The notes under the pieces: model-generated
Told to the model about the DNA's origin: nothing
The model's input: only the letters and a program-made list of their open reading frames with translations
Database searches by the model: none
Assembly: GCF_017876095.1 (NCBI RefSeq)
Contig: NZ_JAGINM010000010.1
Coordinates: 62,001-126,000, forward strand
Length of the DNA stretch: 64,000 bases
Origin: Azospirillum agricola
GTDB taxonomy: Bacteria > Pseudomonadota > Alphaproteobacteria > Azospirillales > Azospirillaceae
Direction of reading: 5' to 3'
Translations under genes and position numbers: made by a program
Shown: one piece after another, positions 17,324 through 25,984 of the stretch
How positions within the stretch are numbered: position 1 is the stretch's first letter
Layout of the letters: each line of letters starts with the position of its first letter

Positions 17324-19844
17324 TCGACCCGGCGCCCGGCGCCCCGGCACGCGGCTGCCCTTCCCGTGGCTGTCCCTCCTGTGGCTGATGGCGACGGTGG
17401 CGCTCCTCGGCGCGATGGTGCCGGCGGTGTCCGCGATCGTCGGCGACGCCGCGTCCGGATTCCTTGTCCAGCGCATCCGCGTGACGATGGCCGCCGACGA
17501 CACCGACCCCGTGCATCTCGGCTGGAACGAGCTGGGGCACGCCGGCGACGACCGGCCCGCGCTGGCGGTGCGGCGGGGCCCCGGCGGAAGCTGGGCGGTC
17601 TCGGCCCTGCCGGACGCTCCGGCCCTGTCGATGCAGGCTCCGCAGCGCCGTCGTCTCGACGCGCGGCCGCTCGCCGCCGGCCAGCGGTTCGACGGGCCGG
17701 GAACCGCCTTCGAGGTGGTCGAGGCATCGGCGGAGCGGGTCGTTCTCGGCCAGCCGGGGCGGCGTCTGACCGTCACCGCCGATGGCCGGGTGGAGGTCGA
17801 TCCGCCGATGCTGCTGTCGAGCTGCCGCCTGAAGCGGTTGGAGGAGCGTTGGCCGGACTGGCTTCTGGATCTGGAGGCCACGAAGCAGCGCTGGCAGCGC
17901 GGGCGGGACGAACCGATCGTCGGCCTCGGCGGCGGGGTCGACTGCCCCGGCCGCTGGGCCGTGGCCGGCCTGGTCCCCGATTCCCTGGGCCTTGTCCGGA
18001 CCAACGACGTCCAAGCCGATGGCGGCTGGGCGCTGGTTCCGCGCCAGGGGGCCGGCGGGCTGCGTGTCGCCATCGCCGGTCGGCCCCCGGAGGCCGCCTT
18101 CGCGGCCCTGCCGGCCGCGTTGCCCGAGGCGGACGCTGCCAATCCCGTCCGGCTGCGCTTCGGCCGGCTGACCCTGTCGGTGTGGGCGGAGGGGAACACG
18201 CTGATCCTGCTTCCGACCGACGGGCGCGTCCTCGGCGACTGGCCGCCGGTGTCCGCCGACATGCGGGTCGATGTGGAGCCGGACGCCGCCGCGTGGCTCG
18301 GCAAGGCGGGGATCGTCTCCGGCGAGGCGGCGCTGTCGGCCGAGCGGGTGATCGTCGGGGCGGGTGCCGCCGCCGGCGCGGGGCTGGCCGTGGCGGCGGC
18401 GCTGGCCGCCGCCGCCGGCCCCGGCCGGCGCTGGCGGCTGGTGGGGCCGGGGCTGCTGGCGGCCGGCCTCGCGGCGGGCGGAACGGCCCTGCTGATGGTT
18501 GCGCTGGCCGGCCGCTCGGCCGCCGGGATGCAGCTGGCCCTGGCCGTGGCCGGAGCCCTGTGGGGCTGGGCCGGGCTGTGTCTGGCCGCGCGCGGCTGGC
18601 TGGCCGGCATCGGCGGGGCGGTGTGGCTGCTGTTCGGCGCGCTGGCCGGCGCCGGTCTGCTCGCCCTCCTTCAACTGGTGGCGGGCGGAACCGGCGAGAC
18701 GCGCGTGGCGCTGGTCTGGAAGCAGACGCTGGGGCTGGGGAGCTTCGCCCTGGCGCTGGGGCTGGCGGCGATGCCGGGGCCGGCGGCGTGGCGGCGCGGT
18801 CTCCTGTGGGCGCTGGCGCTCGACCGGCCGGGACGGATCGCCCTGTGGCTCGGCGTGCTCGCCGGGGTGGCGGGGCTGGCGGTCGCGCACGGCCTGTTCG
18901 GGCGCGAGGGCGGGCTTGGTGGCATCCAGCCGGCCGAGGCCTTCAAGACGGCCTGGCCGCTGCTGTTCGCCGTGGCCGCGGGATGGTTCCTGCATCTGGT
19001 GCGGCTGGGCGCGCCCGGCACCGTGTGGCCGGCGGCAATGGCCGGCGGCGTCGCGGCGCTGGGGCTGGTCGGCGTGACGGTGGCGATGGGGCTGCTGGCC
19101 GTGGACGACCGCTCGCCCTTGCTGCTGCTGGCGATCGTCAGCGCCGTCTGGCTCTATCATCTGGCCGTGCGCAGCGCCGCCGCCCTGCGCTGCGGGATCG
19201 GGCGGGCCTCCGCCTGGGGCCGGGCGCCGCTGGCGCTGGTCGTCGCGGGCGTGGTGGCGAGCGCGGCCGCCGCGGGGCTGGCGGCGTCCTGGCCGGACGA
19301 CGCCTGGGACGGCCTGCTGGCCGAACACGACCGGCTCGCCGCCTGGGCCGATCCGGATCTGTACCCGGTGTCGGGCGGGCAGGTGCGCAAGGCGCAGGAG
19401 GCGCTCGCCCGCGCTCCCGGACTGGCCGCCCCGCTTGTCTTCACCGGGCGCAACGGCGAGGAGCAGGCGATTCCCGCCATCGAGAACGACTTCGCCATCA
19501 CCTTCTGGATCATGCACGCCGGCCGGGCCGGAGCGATGGGGCTGCTGGCGGCGCAGCTGGCTTTGCTGGCGCTGCTGGGGCTGGTGGCGTCCCGCCTGTC
19601 CTGGCCCCCCGGCGATCCCGAGCGGCCGCCCGCGCTGGGCGACACGCTCCAGTTCCTGCTGGTCGGGCTGACCGTGCTGCTGGCCTGCCACTGGCTGATC
19701 GCTTGGGCCAACCCGCTCGGCCTGCTGCCGGTGATGGGCCAGTCCGCCACCCTGCTGTCGGCCGGCACCAGCCATCTGCTCTTCTTCACCTGGCCGCTGG
19801 CCTTCACCGCGCTGCTGGCCGCCGCCGTGGCGAAGGAGGCGTGA
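17313..19844 (+). CDS. SEDS-like (FtsW/RodA family) polymerase with an extra periplasmic domain
   Basis: 843 residues. An N-terminal helix (about 22-45) is followed by about 300 non-membrane residues, then roughly ten helices. The SEDS signature is best seen at the end: WANPLGLLPVMGQSATLLSA (about 797-816), which parallels 'NVGMNLGLLPVTG', and IPAIENDFAITFWIMHAG, which parallels the 'PEAHTDFIF' segment. SEDS proteins polymerise glycan strands with a class B PBP, here encoded just upstream with an 11-base overlap. The extracytoplasmic N-terminal domain is not usual for RodA/FtsW and may be a sensor. Divergent, so the family call is good but not certain. Confidence 0.75.
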   Translation: MWTDRPGARRPGTRLPFPWLSLLWLMATVALLGAMVPAVSAIVGDAASGFLVQRIRVTMAADDTDPVHLGWNELGHAGDDRPALAVRRGPGGSWAVSALPDAPALSMQAPQRRRLDARPLAAGQRFDGPGTAFEVVEASAERVVLGQPGRRLTVTADGRVEVDPPMLLSSCRLKRLEERWPDWLLDLEATKQRWQRGRDEPIVGLGGGVDCPGRWAVAGLVPDSLGLVRTNDVQADGGWALVPRQGAGGLRVAIAGRPPEAAFAALPAALPEADAANPVRLRFGRLTLSVWAEGNTLILLPTDGRVLGDWPPVSADMRVDVEPDAAAWLGKAGIVSGEAALSAERVIVGAGAAAGAGLAVAAALAAAAGPGRRWRLVGPGLLAAGLAAGGTALLMVALAGRSAAGMQLALAVAGALWGWAGLCLAARGWLAGIGGAVWLLFGALAGAGLLALLQLVAGGTGETRVALVWKQTLGLGSFALALGLAAMPGPAAWRRGLLWALALDRPGRIALWLGVLAGVAGLAVAHGLFGREGGLGGIQPAEAFKTAWPLLFAVAAGWFLHLVRLGAPGTVWPAAMAGGVAALGLVGVTVAMGLLAVDDRSPLLLLAIVSAVWLYHLAVRSAAALRCGIGRASAWGRAPLALVVAGVVASAAAAGLAASWPDDAWDGLLAEHDRLAAWADPDLYPVSGGQVRKAQEALARAPGLAAPLVFTGRNGEEQAIPAIENDFAITFWIMHAGRAGAMGLLAAQLALLALLGLVASRLSWPPGDPERPPALGDTLQFLLVGLTVLLACHWLIAWANPLGLLPVMGQSATLLSAGTSHLLFFTWPLAFTALLAAAVAKEA

Positions 19845-19933
19845 GGGGCGGAGGGCATGAGATCATCCGGGGGGCCTGCCTTTTTCCGGCGCCTTGCGGG
19901 GCGGGGCGTCCGGCTCCGGACTTCGCGGCGCGG

Positions 19934-20851
19934 TCAGGGCGGTCCGCCCGTCTCCTGCCGGACCGGCAGCGATGACGGCGTCTCGGGAAGAAAGGAATGA
20001 GGGTGGGGAGGTGGAGGCGGCGCGCCCGCTGGTTCGGGCGTCGGATCGGCGCGGCCTTCGGGCCGCGCTCCCTCGCCGATCAGTTCCGGGCGGTATTCGA
20101 AATGCAGCGTGTCGAAATGGGACCAGCGGCCGCCCCAGATGAAGCCGTGCCGCTCGAACGCCTCCACGATGGCCGCCGGGATCCGGTTGCGCCAGACGGG
20201 CTTTCCGTCGCGCCCCGGCTTGGACCATTGCCAGTAATCGCCGGAGCGGGTGGCGATGTCGACCGCGGCGCCATAGGCGTGGACGGAGAGCCGCCTGGTG
20301 CCCGCGATGGTCCGGCAGTTGTAGGCTCCGGCATGCGGTGTCAGATGGGCGTGCAGGGCCGGCGGCAGCGGTTGAAGATCCCGCATCACCGCTTCCAGGG
20401 CGCGGTCGACGCCGTTGACGGTGGTCACCTGCATGGGCTTGCCGAAGAACAGGATCGTCCGCAGCCGGCGCTTGACCTCGCCCCGGCGGCAGTCGCCGTA
20501 CATCTTGAGGAAGAACGGCTCGTTGCGGATGCGGCCGGGATCGACGTCCGGGCCTGGGTCCGCCGCTGCCGCCCCCGCCGGGTAGGCGAAGGCGAACTGG
20601 TCGTCGATGTCCGGCGCGTCCAGCAGATCGGCAAAGCTCTTGTCCGTCCGTCCGTCCGAGACCGCCATGCGGGTGCCGTCCTTCCACAACAGATGGGTTC
20701 CGTCGTGGCTCTCAAGATGGTCGGGATAGGCACGGACCAGGGCATCGAGCCCGGTTTTCATGGCGGGCGGGGGAGCGCCGTAACCGCCGGCCGCCGCCGG
20801 GAGGGCGGCAAGGGCCGCGACGACGGCGGCGATGGCGAAGGGCGCCGTCAC
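19934..20851 (-). CDS. M15-family D-Ala-D-Ala carboxypeptidase-like protein (VanY type)
   Basis: Exported peptidase of 305 residues, last gene of a six-gene operon. The zinc motifs of M15 are present: SVHAYGAAVDIA (HxxxxxxD, about 190) and WSHFDTLHFEYRPEL (about 248). A signal peptide (VTAPFAIAAVVAALAALPAAAG) follows the GTG at 20851, which overlaps the stop of the caspase-like gene (GTGA). It probably trims or cuts wall peptides. Its proline-rich tail is of unknown use. It faces the SEDS operon tail to tail. Confidence 0.85.
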   Translation of the reverse strand: MTAPFAIAAVVAALAALPAAAGGYGAPPPAMKTGLDALVRAYPDHLESHDGTHLLWKDGTRMAVSDGRTDKSFADLLDAPDIDDQFAFAYPAGAAAADPGPDVDPGRIRNEPFFLKMYGDCRRGEVKRRLRTILFFGKPMQVTTVNGVDRALEAVMRDLQPLPPALHAHLTPHAGAYNCRTIAGTRRLSVHAYGAAVDIATRSGDYWQWSKPGRDGKPVWRNRIPAAIVEAFERHGFIWGGRWSHFDTLHFEYRPELIGEGARPEGRADPTPEPAGAPPPPPHPHSFLPETPSSLPVRQETGGPP

Positions 20852-21963
20852 GGCCTCGTCTCTTCGACCCGCTGTATCCGGCGCACGTTGGCTTCCTCGA
20901 TCGGGGAAAGCGGAGGATCCCATCTGGTCGGCTTGTACCAGGAAAACTGTGAGAAATGGCGTTGCAGCTCCGGATCCCTGAAGTAACGGCCGTTGCGCGC
21001 GAAGATCTCGTTGCGGGCGACGCGAAGATCCCATTTGCTCAACGGTTTCAGCTCGTCGTCATCAAGATGGCGGACGCTGGAATCCGGAAAGAGGAAAGCG
21101 CTCCTGGCCACCGTCGCTGCTGTCCGGCCGGCGCTCGGGCCGGAGGAAGCCTTGGCAGCGCGGTCGGTCACGGGCGGTGGCGGTGGAGGGGGCGATTGGC
21201 CGGCGCCGGCCAGATAGACCTCCCGGCCGCCGAGGTTGACCACGATCTCCGGAGCCTGCTCGTCCCTCGTCAAGGCCGCGACGCGATCGCGGACCCGGCG
21301 CATCATCAGACCGATCTCCAGGCCCGGTGTCGGCAACTGCTCCTTCAGCGCCAGGGCGAAGGGACCGTTCGACCCGATGCCGTCCTTGGCGACGCTGCCG
21401 GGCTGCGCGGCGAACATCACCAGCGACTGCCGCGGCGCCGTCTCCAGCCGCGCCAGCCCGCGGTCGGCGGAGCGCCCGGCCTCCTTGGACGGCAGGGGGG
21501 TGTTGCGGCAGGCGTCCAGCAGGACGACGGCGGTCGCGGCGCCCTTGAGCTCGGCCAGAACCTGGTCGACCGACACCGCCCAATCGCGCAGCTGCTCGCG
21601 GTACCGGATGCGCTGGTCGTCGGACGGGATCAGGTAGTTGGCGTTTCCGTGCTGCGCTCCGTGGCCGGCGAAATACGCCACCGCCAGCGCGTCCCGGCTG
21701 GCCCGGCCGAGATCGTCCAGCAGGTCGAGCAGCCGGGCGCGGTCGGGATCGATCTGCGCCTCGCCGCCGATCAGCCGAAACCCCAGCCCGCGCAGGGTTT
21801 CCGCCACGGCGCGGGCGTCGTTGGCCGGGTTGGACAGGGGGGCGAGACTGGCGTAGCGGCCGATGCCCACCACCAGCGCCACGCGGTCCTCCGCCATCGC
21901 CGGAGCCGCCGCAACCGAAGCCGCCATCAGCATCGCCATCATGGCGATCGCCAGTCTCCCCAT
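20848..21963 (-). CDS. Caspase-like peptidase (C14) with YARHG domain
   Basis: Exported protein of 371 residues. The signal peptide ends at AMA-ED (residue 24). The p20-like domain has DRVALVVGIGRY, His101 (AYFAGHGAQ) and Cys152 (VLLDACRNT), the catalytic dyad. After a Pro-rich linker (about 257-266), the C-terminus (about 300-368) is a YARHG-type domain: LSKWDLRVARNEIFARNGRY and LSPIEEANV. YARHG domains are found in extracellular proteins and may bind wall or peptide ligands. It is coupled by GTGA to the M15 peptidase gene. The p20 part is close to that of the C14 protein at 39516-40952. Confidence 0.9.
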   Translation of the reverse strand: MGRLAIAMMAMLMAASVAAAPAMAEDRVALVVGIGRYASLAPLSNPANDARAVAETLRGLGFRLIGGEAQIDPDRARLLDLLDDLGRASRDALAVAYFAGHGAQHGNANYLIPSDDQRIRYREQLRDWAVSVDQVLAELKGAATAVVLLDACRNTPLPSKEAGRSADRGLARLETAPRQSLVMFAAQPGSVAKDGIGSNGPFALALKEQLPTPGLEIGLMMRRVRDRVAALTRDEQAPEIVVNLGGREVYLAGAGQSPPPPPPPVTDRAAKASSGPSAGRTAATVARSAFLFPDSSVRHLDDDELKPLSKWDLRVARNEIFARNGRYFRDPELQRHFSQFSWYKPTRWDPPLSPIEEANVRRIQRVEETRP

Positions 21964-21982
21964 GCCGTCCTCCCCCGTCCGC

Positions 21983-22816
21983 TCATGGTTCGACGACCAG
22001 CTCGACCCCGCAAGGCACCGGCGGCCGGCGCAGGCTGCCGCCGCCCCAACGCCGGACGTCGTCGTCGAAGTCCTTTCCCATGCCGGCCTCGGCGGTCCAG
22101 GTCCGCCGGTGCTCGCCCAGGCGCTGCCACGGCCCCGGCCGGCCGGCCTTTCCGTCGCCGGGGACCAGGCGCCACACGCTGTCCTGGTCGACCCGGACCT
22201 GCCCGCCGGCCAGCAGCAGGCTGACCGGGACCGTCGCCTTGTCGCCGCCGGGAGGCAGCGACGGGTCGAGCACCTCCGTCAGCGTGTCGCACGCGGCCTG
22301 GGGGCGGACCGGCAGCAGGCGCAGCTCCAGCGGCTCGCCATCGCCGGGGATCGCCTTCCCGGCGGCCTTCTGGACCGGCCAGGGGGCGGCGGGGAAAGGT
22401 TGGCCCCGGCTGCGCGCGCGCTCCGCCAGCAGGGCCTGCACCGCAAGGGCGCGGCGCTGGCTCAGCCCCTCCAGTCCTTCGGTTCCGACCCACACCCATT
22501 GCACCGGCAGCCGGGACACGCGGTCGACCAGACGCAGGACATGGTCCAGCGCCAGGAAGTTGCCCTGCTCGACCGCCGACGGGGAATAGGCGCCATACCC
22601 GAGCGGCAGGCGCTCGGACCCCGGCTGGAAGCGGAACAGGATCCGCGTCGGCGCCGGGATGTCCACCGCCGGCTCCACGGTCTTCGCCAGCGCCGGGGAC
22701 CACCCGTTCCCCGTGTCCGGCAGAACCAGAAGCGCTGCGGCTCCCCACAGGACCAGGGCCCCCGTCATCGCGATGGTGCGGCCGGCCGTCGTGCCGGAAA
22801 CGCGTTCGTCCTTCAT
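21983..22816 (-). CDS. Membrane-anchored OmpA-like protein, divergent
   Basis: 277 residues with one N-terminal hydrophobic segment (MTGALVLWGAAALLVLPDTG). The segment RILFRFQPGSERLP, followed by VWVGTEGLEGLSQRRALAVQ, looks like a degenerate OmpA-type fold (beta strand, helix, 'GxTD..LSxxRA'). The C-terminal half is unrecognised. The ATG at 22816 has GGGGGA 5 bases upstream; the ATG two codons earlier is too close to that site. It sits 15 bases after the Lon-like gene and 19 before the caspase-like gene. Confidence 0.6.
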   Translation of the reverse strand: MKDERVSGTTAGRTIAMTGALVLWGAAALLVLPDTGNGWSPALAKTVEPAVDIPAPTRILFRFQPGSERLPLGYGAYSPSAVEQGNFLALDHVLRLVDRVSRLPVQWVWVGTEGLEGLSQRRALAVQALLAERARSRGQPFPAAPWPVQKAAGKAIPGDGEPLELRLLPVRPQAACDTLTEVLDPSLPPGGDKATVPVSLLLAGGQVRVDQDSVWRLVPGDGKAGRPGPWQRLGEHRRTWTAEAGMGKDFDDDVRRWGGGSLRRPPVPCGVELVVEP

Positions 22817-22831
22817 CGTCATCCCCCAGGC

Positions 22832-24241
22832 TCAGCCGTCGGCGCAGGCCGGGTCGCCGGCCTTCAGCACCTGTATCGGGATGCCGAGATAACCCGGTGC
22901 CTGGGACCGCAGATGATTGGCGGCGGCGTTCAGGCGCTCGGTCGGGGCCAGCCCTTCCATCGCGGCGCGCAGATCCCGGCTGACCGCCGTGCCGTCGAAC
23001 GGCCGGGTGCGGCGGGCCAGCACGACGACCAGCCCCGGCTCGGCCGGCTCGGCCACCGGAATGGCGTAGTTGAGGCCGCCGTCGGCGACGGCCTCGACCA
23101 TCTCCGACGTGAACAGCTTGACGCCGCTGCCGGCCGAAACCAGGACCAGCGCGTGGTGCAGCCCGTCCAGCGTCCCGTCCGCCGATCCGACCCTGAGGAT
23201 CAGGCGCTCGCCGGCCCGCACCGCGTCCCGCCCGACGGCGCCGATCCGGCAGCCGGGCAGCGGGACGTAGCCGCTGCGGTCGTCCGTCGCCTTGGCGCGC
23301 AACGGCGTTGCCAGCCCGGTGGCCGGGTCCGCCATCGCGGCCAGCGGCAGGGGGCGGTCGGCGTAGGCGTCCGCCACCAGCTTGCCGGCCATTCCAAGGG
23401 CGGCCGTCAGGGCAACCGCCGCCGCCGCCCTGGTCCAGCGCGGAAGCGGGTCGGCCGGAATCGTCTCCGCCCCCAGTTCCGCGACCGCCGCCCGCAGTCC
23501 GGCCACCGGCAGGATGCGCAGGCCGTGCCCGGCGATGGCGTCCAGCACCTCCCTGTGCGCCTCGCGCACCGGGCGGCCGTCCGATGTGGTCACGGGGGTG
23601 AACAGACGCCCCGGTCCGGCGATCGATTTGTCCTCCAGCCGCTTCAGAATGAGAGCGAACTTGGTCTCCAGGCAGCCGACGGGAAGAATCGGCGCGTCAC
23701 GGGCCGTCATGTCCGGTTCGCCCAGGGCTCCGGTGGCGATCAGCGTGCCGGTTCCGCCGCTGCGTGTCAGCCCGAGGACAAGGGCGAGCGCGATGCCGAG
23801 GTCGGCGCTGTGGCAGGTCCGGTCCGTCAGGGGCGATCCCTTGCCGGGCTTGAAGTTCGCCACCGACACGCTCGGCCAGACCAGGGGAGGCTGCCGCCAG
23901 CCGGAGGCCCGGCGCATCCCCAGGGCGCGCACGGCGGCGGTCGCGACGATTCCGGCGGTGTAGGCGCGGAAGTCCTGCAACGGCTCGATGTGCGTCTGCA
24001 ATTCACGATTGCCCCGGGTCGGCGCCACCGGATGATGGCCGGCGACCAGCCGGAGCAGCGCCAGGTCGGGCGGGGGCGTCGAACCGTCCGGCGGGACGAT
24101 CGGAACATGCACGGTGGCGACGACCTCCGCCGACGTGACGGCCGCCGCGTCTCCCGGCCCGCTGTTTCCCAACCCACTGTTTCCCGGCCCGCTGTTTCCC
24201 GGCCCGCTGTTTCCCGGGCTGGCGTCACCGGGGCCGGTCAT
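22832..24241 (-). CDS. Membrane protein with Lon-protease-like domain
   Basis: 469 residues. After an N-terminal GNSGP repeat (about 10-30), residues about 120-250 resemble the proteolytic domain of Lon. CHSADLGIALALVLGL corresponds to 'GPSAGIAM...', with Ser145 as candidate nucleophile. ILPVGCLETKF corresponds to 'LPIGGLKEK', with Lys194 as candidate base. The dyad spacing is about 49, against 43 in E. coli Lon. A membrane helix (WTRAAAAVALTAALGMAG) follows at about 268-285, then a C-terminal domain of about 180 residues of unknown type. There is no AAA+ module. The protease call is inference from motif order. The gene overlaps the upstream gene by 17 bases. Confidence 0.55.
   Translation of the reverse strand: MTGPGDASPGNSGPGNSGPGNSGLGNSGPGDAAAVTSAEVVATVHVPIVPPDGSTPPPDLALLRLVAGHHPVAPTRGNRELQTHIEPLQDFRAYTAGIVATAAVRALGMRRASGWRQPPLVWPSVSVANFKPGKGSPLTDRTCHSADLGIALALVLGLTRSGGTGTLIATGALGEPDMTARDAPILPVGCLETKFALILKRLEDKSIAGPGRLFTPVTTSDGRPVREAHREVLDAIAGHGLRILPVAGLRAAVAELGAETIPADPLPRWTRAAAAVALTAALGMAGKLVADAYADRPLPLAAMADPATGLATPLRAKATDDRSGYVPLPGCRIGAVGRDAVRAGERLILRVGSADGTLDGLHHALVLVSAGSGVKLFTSEMVEAVADGGLNYAIPVAEPAEPGLVVVLARRTRPFDGTAVSRDLRAAMEGLAPTERLNAAANHLRSQAPGYLGIPIQVLKAGDPACADG
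24153..24212. repeat. 15-bp tandem repeat (four copies) at the start of the Lon-like gene
   Basis: Four head-to-tail units of cccggcccgctgttt, the second with three substitutions (cccaacccactgttt). The period of 15 keeps the frame and encodes a Gly-Asn-Ser-Gly-Pro repeat. Copy number could change by slippage without breaking the gene. Confidence 0.85.
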
Positions 24242-24776
24242 CGCGGCCGCTCCCGGACCCGAAATCGAAATGCAGCCCCGGAACCGTCACGTCGAGCGGC
24301 GCCGCCAGAGCCGACCGGAATTCGGGCAGGTCCGGCAGATCGCAGTGCGCGTGCCCGTCGGGATCGAACTTCAGGCTGAGGTTGATCAGGAGGTCCTTGC
24401 TGGACACCGTCGCCCACCGCTCCGCCAGGCTGTCGATGGTGGTGAACCCCTTCGCCTGGAAATGCAGCCGCAGCGCCTCCGGCTCCAGCGATTCGACCCA
24501 GAAGCCGAGCGACTGGGACTCGTCGAGCAGTTCGTCGTCCTGGGACGGCAGCGGCGGCCCGCCCGTCGCCGCCGCCAGGGGCAGGAAGGCAAAGCTCTCC
24601 TGCGGTCCGGCCGGCTGGCGCGCCCTGGCCGCCTCCGTCTCCGACACCTCGTGACGGGCGATCGCCAGATCGACCAGACGCTCGACGGTGCGGGCGAAGC
24701 CCAGCAAGGCCTGCTCCCCGGCGGAGCGGCGTCCGGTGGAACCGGGCGGGTTCCCTTCGTCTTTTCCGTCCGTCAT
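24225..24776 (-). CDS. Hypothetical protein, 183 residues
   Basis: Not recognised. No signal peptide or membrane helix. The middle has a mixed segment SLGFWVESLEPEALRLHFQA and a predicted strand-rich end (DVTVPGLHFDFGSGSG). The ATG overlaps the upstream stop (ATGA) and its tail overlaps the Lon-like gene by 17 bases, so it is part of the operon and probably a partner of that membrane protein. Confidence 0.7.
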   Translation of the reverse strand: MTDGKDEGNPPGSTGRRSAGEQALLGFARTVERLVDLAIARHEVSETEAARARQPAGPQESFAFLPLAAATGGPPLPSQDDELLDESQSLGFWVESLEPEALRLHFQAKGFTTIDSLAERWATVSSKDLLINLSLKFDPDGHAHCDLPDLPEFRSALAAPLDVTVPGLHFDFGSGSGRDDRPR

Positions 24777-25984
24777 GCGTCATCTCCATTGTCCGTGCAG
24801 CGGGCCGCGGCCTTGTACACGTGCACCACCAGATCCTTCGTGTACTCCATGATCGTCAGATCCCGTTCCTTCAGACGCGTCTTCACGTCCTTGTCCTTCG
24901 CCAGATCGCCCAGGGAAGCCCCGGACATCAGGCCGCGCAGGAGTCTGGCGTCGAGGGGATCGAGGATCCCGTCCTTCTCCAGCCGCGCGAGCCGCTCGTC
25001 GAACAGTTCGGGGGTCATGCCCTCCTCCGTGTCCGCTTCCCTAATCGGGATGGCGTCTGTATCGACGGCGGAGGTGGTGCCGACCCTCCACCCCTGACGG
25101 ACGGCGTGCTTCCACAGCGGGCTGCGGACGACCTCCTGCGGCGAGGCGAAGCGGGGCACCTTGACCTTCTCCCACGCGGCCTCGAGGATCTTCGGGTCGT
25201 TCGTATGGCCCCCGGTCTTTTCGGCGATCTCCTCGGCGGTGCGGCGGAACTTGTTCAACGCCTTGATCTGGTTCGCGGATGTGGTGTCGAACCAATGATG
25301 GGGCGGGACCAGGCCGGCGTCCTTCAATTCCTTCCAGTGCCGTCCCTTGGACTCCAGCGCGTCCGTCAGGACGTCGATGAGCCGGATCGCGTCGGCCGGG
25401 GTCGCGGGGGCGGCGAGCGGTCCCGGAGGCAGGCTCAAGGCATCCCAGGGGCTGATGAGCTTCGGAAGGGGCAACGCGAAATCGCCGACCGTCAGCCCCG
25501 GTCCCGGACCATGCTCGGCCAGGAGCGGCCTCAGTTGCAGGATCAGCATCCGCAGGGCGGGATTCAGCGATACGACCGTGGCGTTCGCCGGCGGCTGGTC
25601 GGTGAGGGCCGGGGCCACGGGAGACGCAAGCCCCGGAGCCAGCCGGACGATCTCCGCCAGGAGCCTGTGCGCGGCGGAGACTTGATCGCCGCCCGTGAGC
25701 GTCACCGGCGCGTGGATCACGCTTTCCAGGAACGCCCGCGCCGCCTGCTCGGGCGGCATGGTCCCGGCGAACAGGGGATGGCCGACGAGTTCGTCGAGCA
25801 ACGGAGGCTGTCCCAGGAGAAGGAGAAGCCGCTCCTCCATCGACCACGGCGTCACCGGGTATCCCCAGCGCCCGCCGGCCGCCTCCGTGAGCCAGGCGAC
25901 GAAGCGCACGGCGAGAGCATAGGCCGGCGATTTGGCGGGAGCCTTCGACGCGAAGGCCGGCCGCTTCAAGGATGGTTTGAGCAT
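24773..25984 (-). CDS. Hypothetical protein, 403 residues, first gene of the six-gene operon
   Basis: Not recognised. Cytoplasmic by appearance, largely helical, with a conserved-looking N-terminal region (YALAVRFVAWLTEAAGGRWG) and a charged helical C-terminus (KDKDVKTRLKERDLTIMEYT). The ATG at 25984 was chosen; a TTG two codons upstream is also possible. Neither has a strong ribosome-binding site. Its stop overlaps the next start (ATGA). Confidence 0.7.
   Translation of the reverse strand: MLKPSLKRPAFASKAPAKSPAYALAVRFVAWLTEAAGGRWGYPVTPWSMEERLLLLLGQPPLLDELVGHPLFAGTMPPEQAARAFLESVIHAPVTLTGGDQVSAAHRLLAEIVRLAPGLASPVAPALTDQPPANATVVSLNPALRMLILQLRPLLAEHGPGPGLTVGDFALPLPKLISPWDALSLPPGPLAAPATPADAIRLIDVLTDALESKGRHWKELKDAGLVPPHHWFDTTSANQIKALNKFRRTAEEIAEKTGGHTNDPKILEAAWEKVKVPRFASPQEVVRSPLWKHAVRQGWRVGTTSAVDTDAIPIREADTEEGMTPELFDERLARLEKDGILDPLDARLLRGLMSGASLGDLAKDKDVKTRLKERDLTIMEYTKDLVVHVYKAAARCTDNGDDA

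Noticed and set aside
15578..18610. Long minus-strand frame opposite the PBP and SEDS genes
   Set aside because: No start signal or domain; the plus strand carries the PBP triad and SEDS motifs.
19908..19921. Palindrome gtccggctccggac as terminator of the SEDS operon
   Set aside because: Six-base arms with a two-base loop and no U-run; too weak.
25035..25060. Further motif copy (rev. comp. CATCCCGATTAGG)
   Set aside because: Lies inside a coding region and has an extra base; probably chance.
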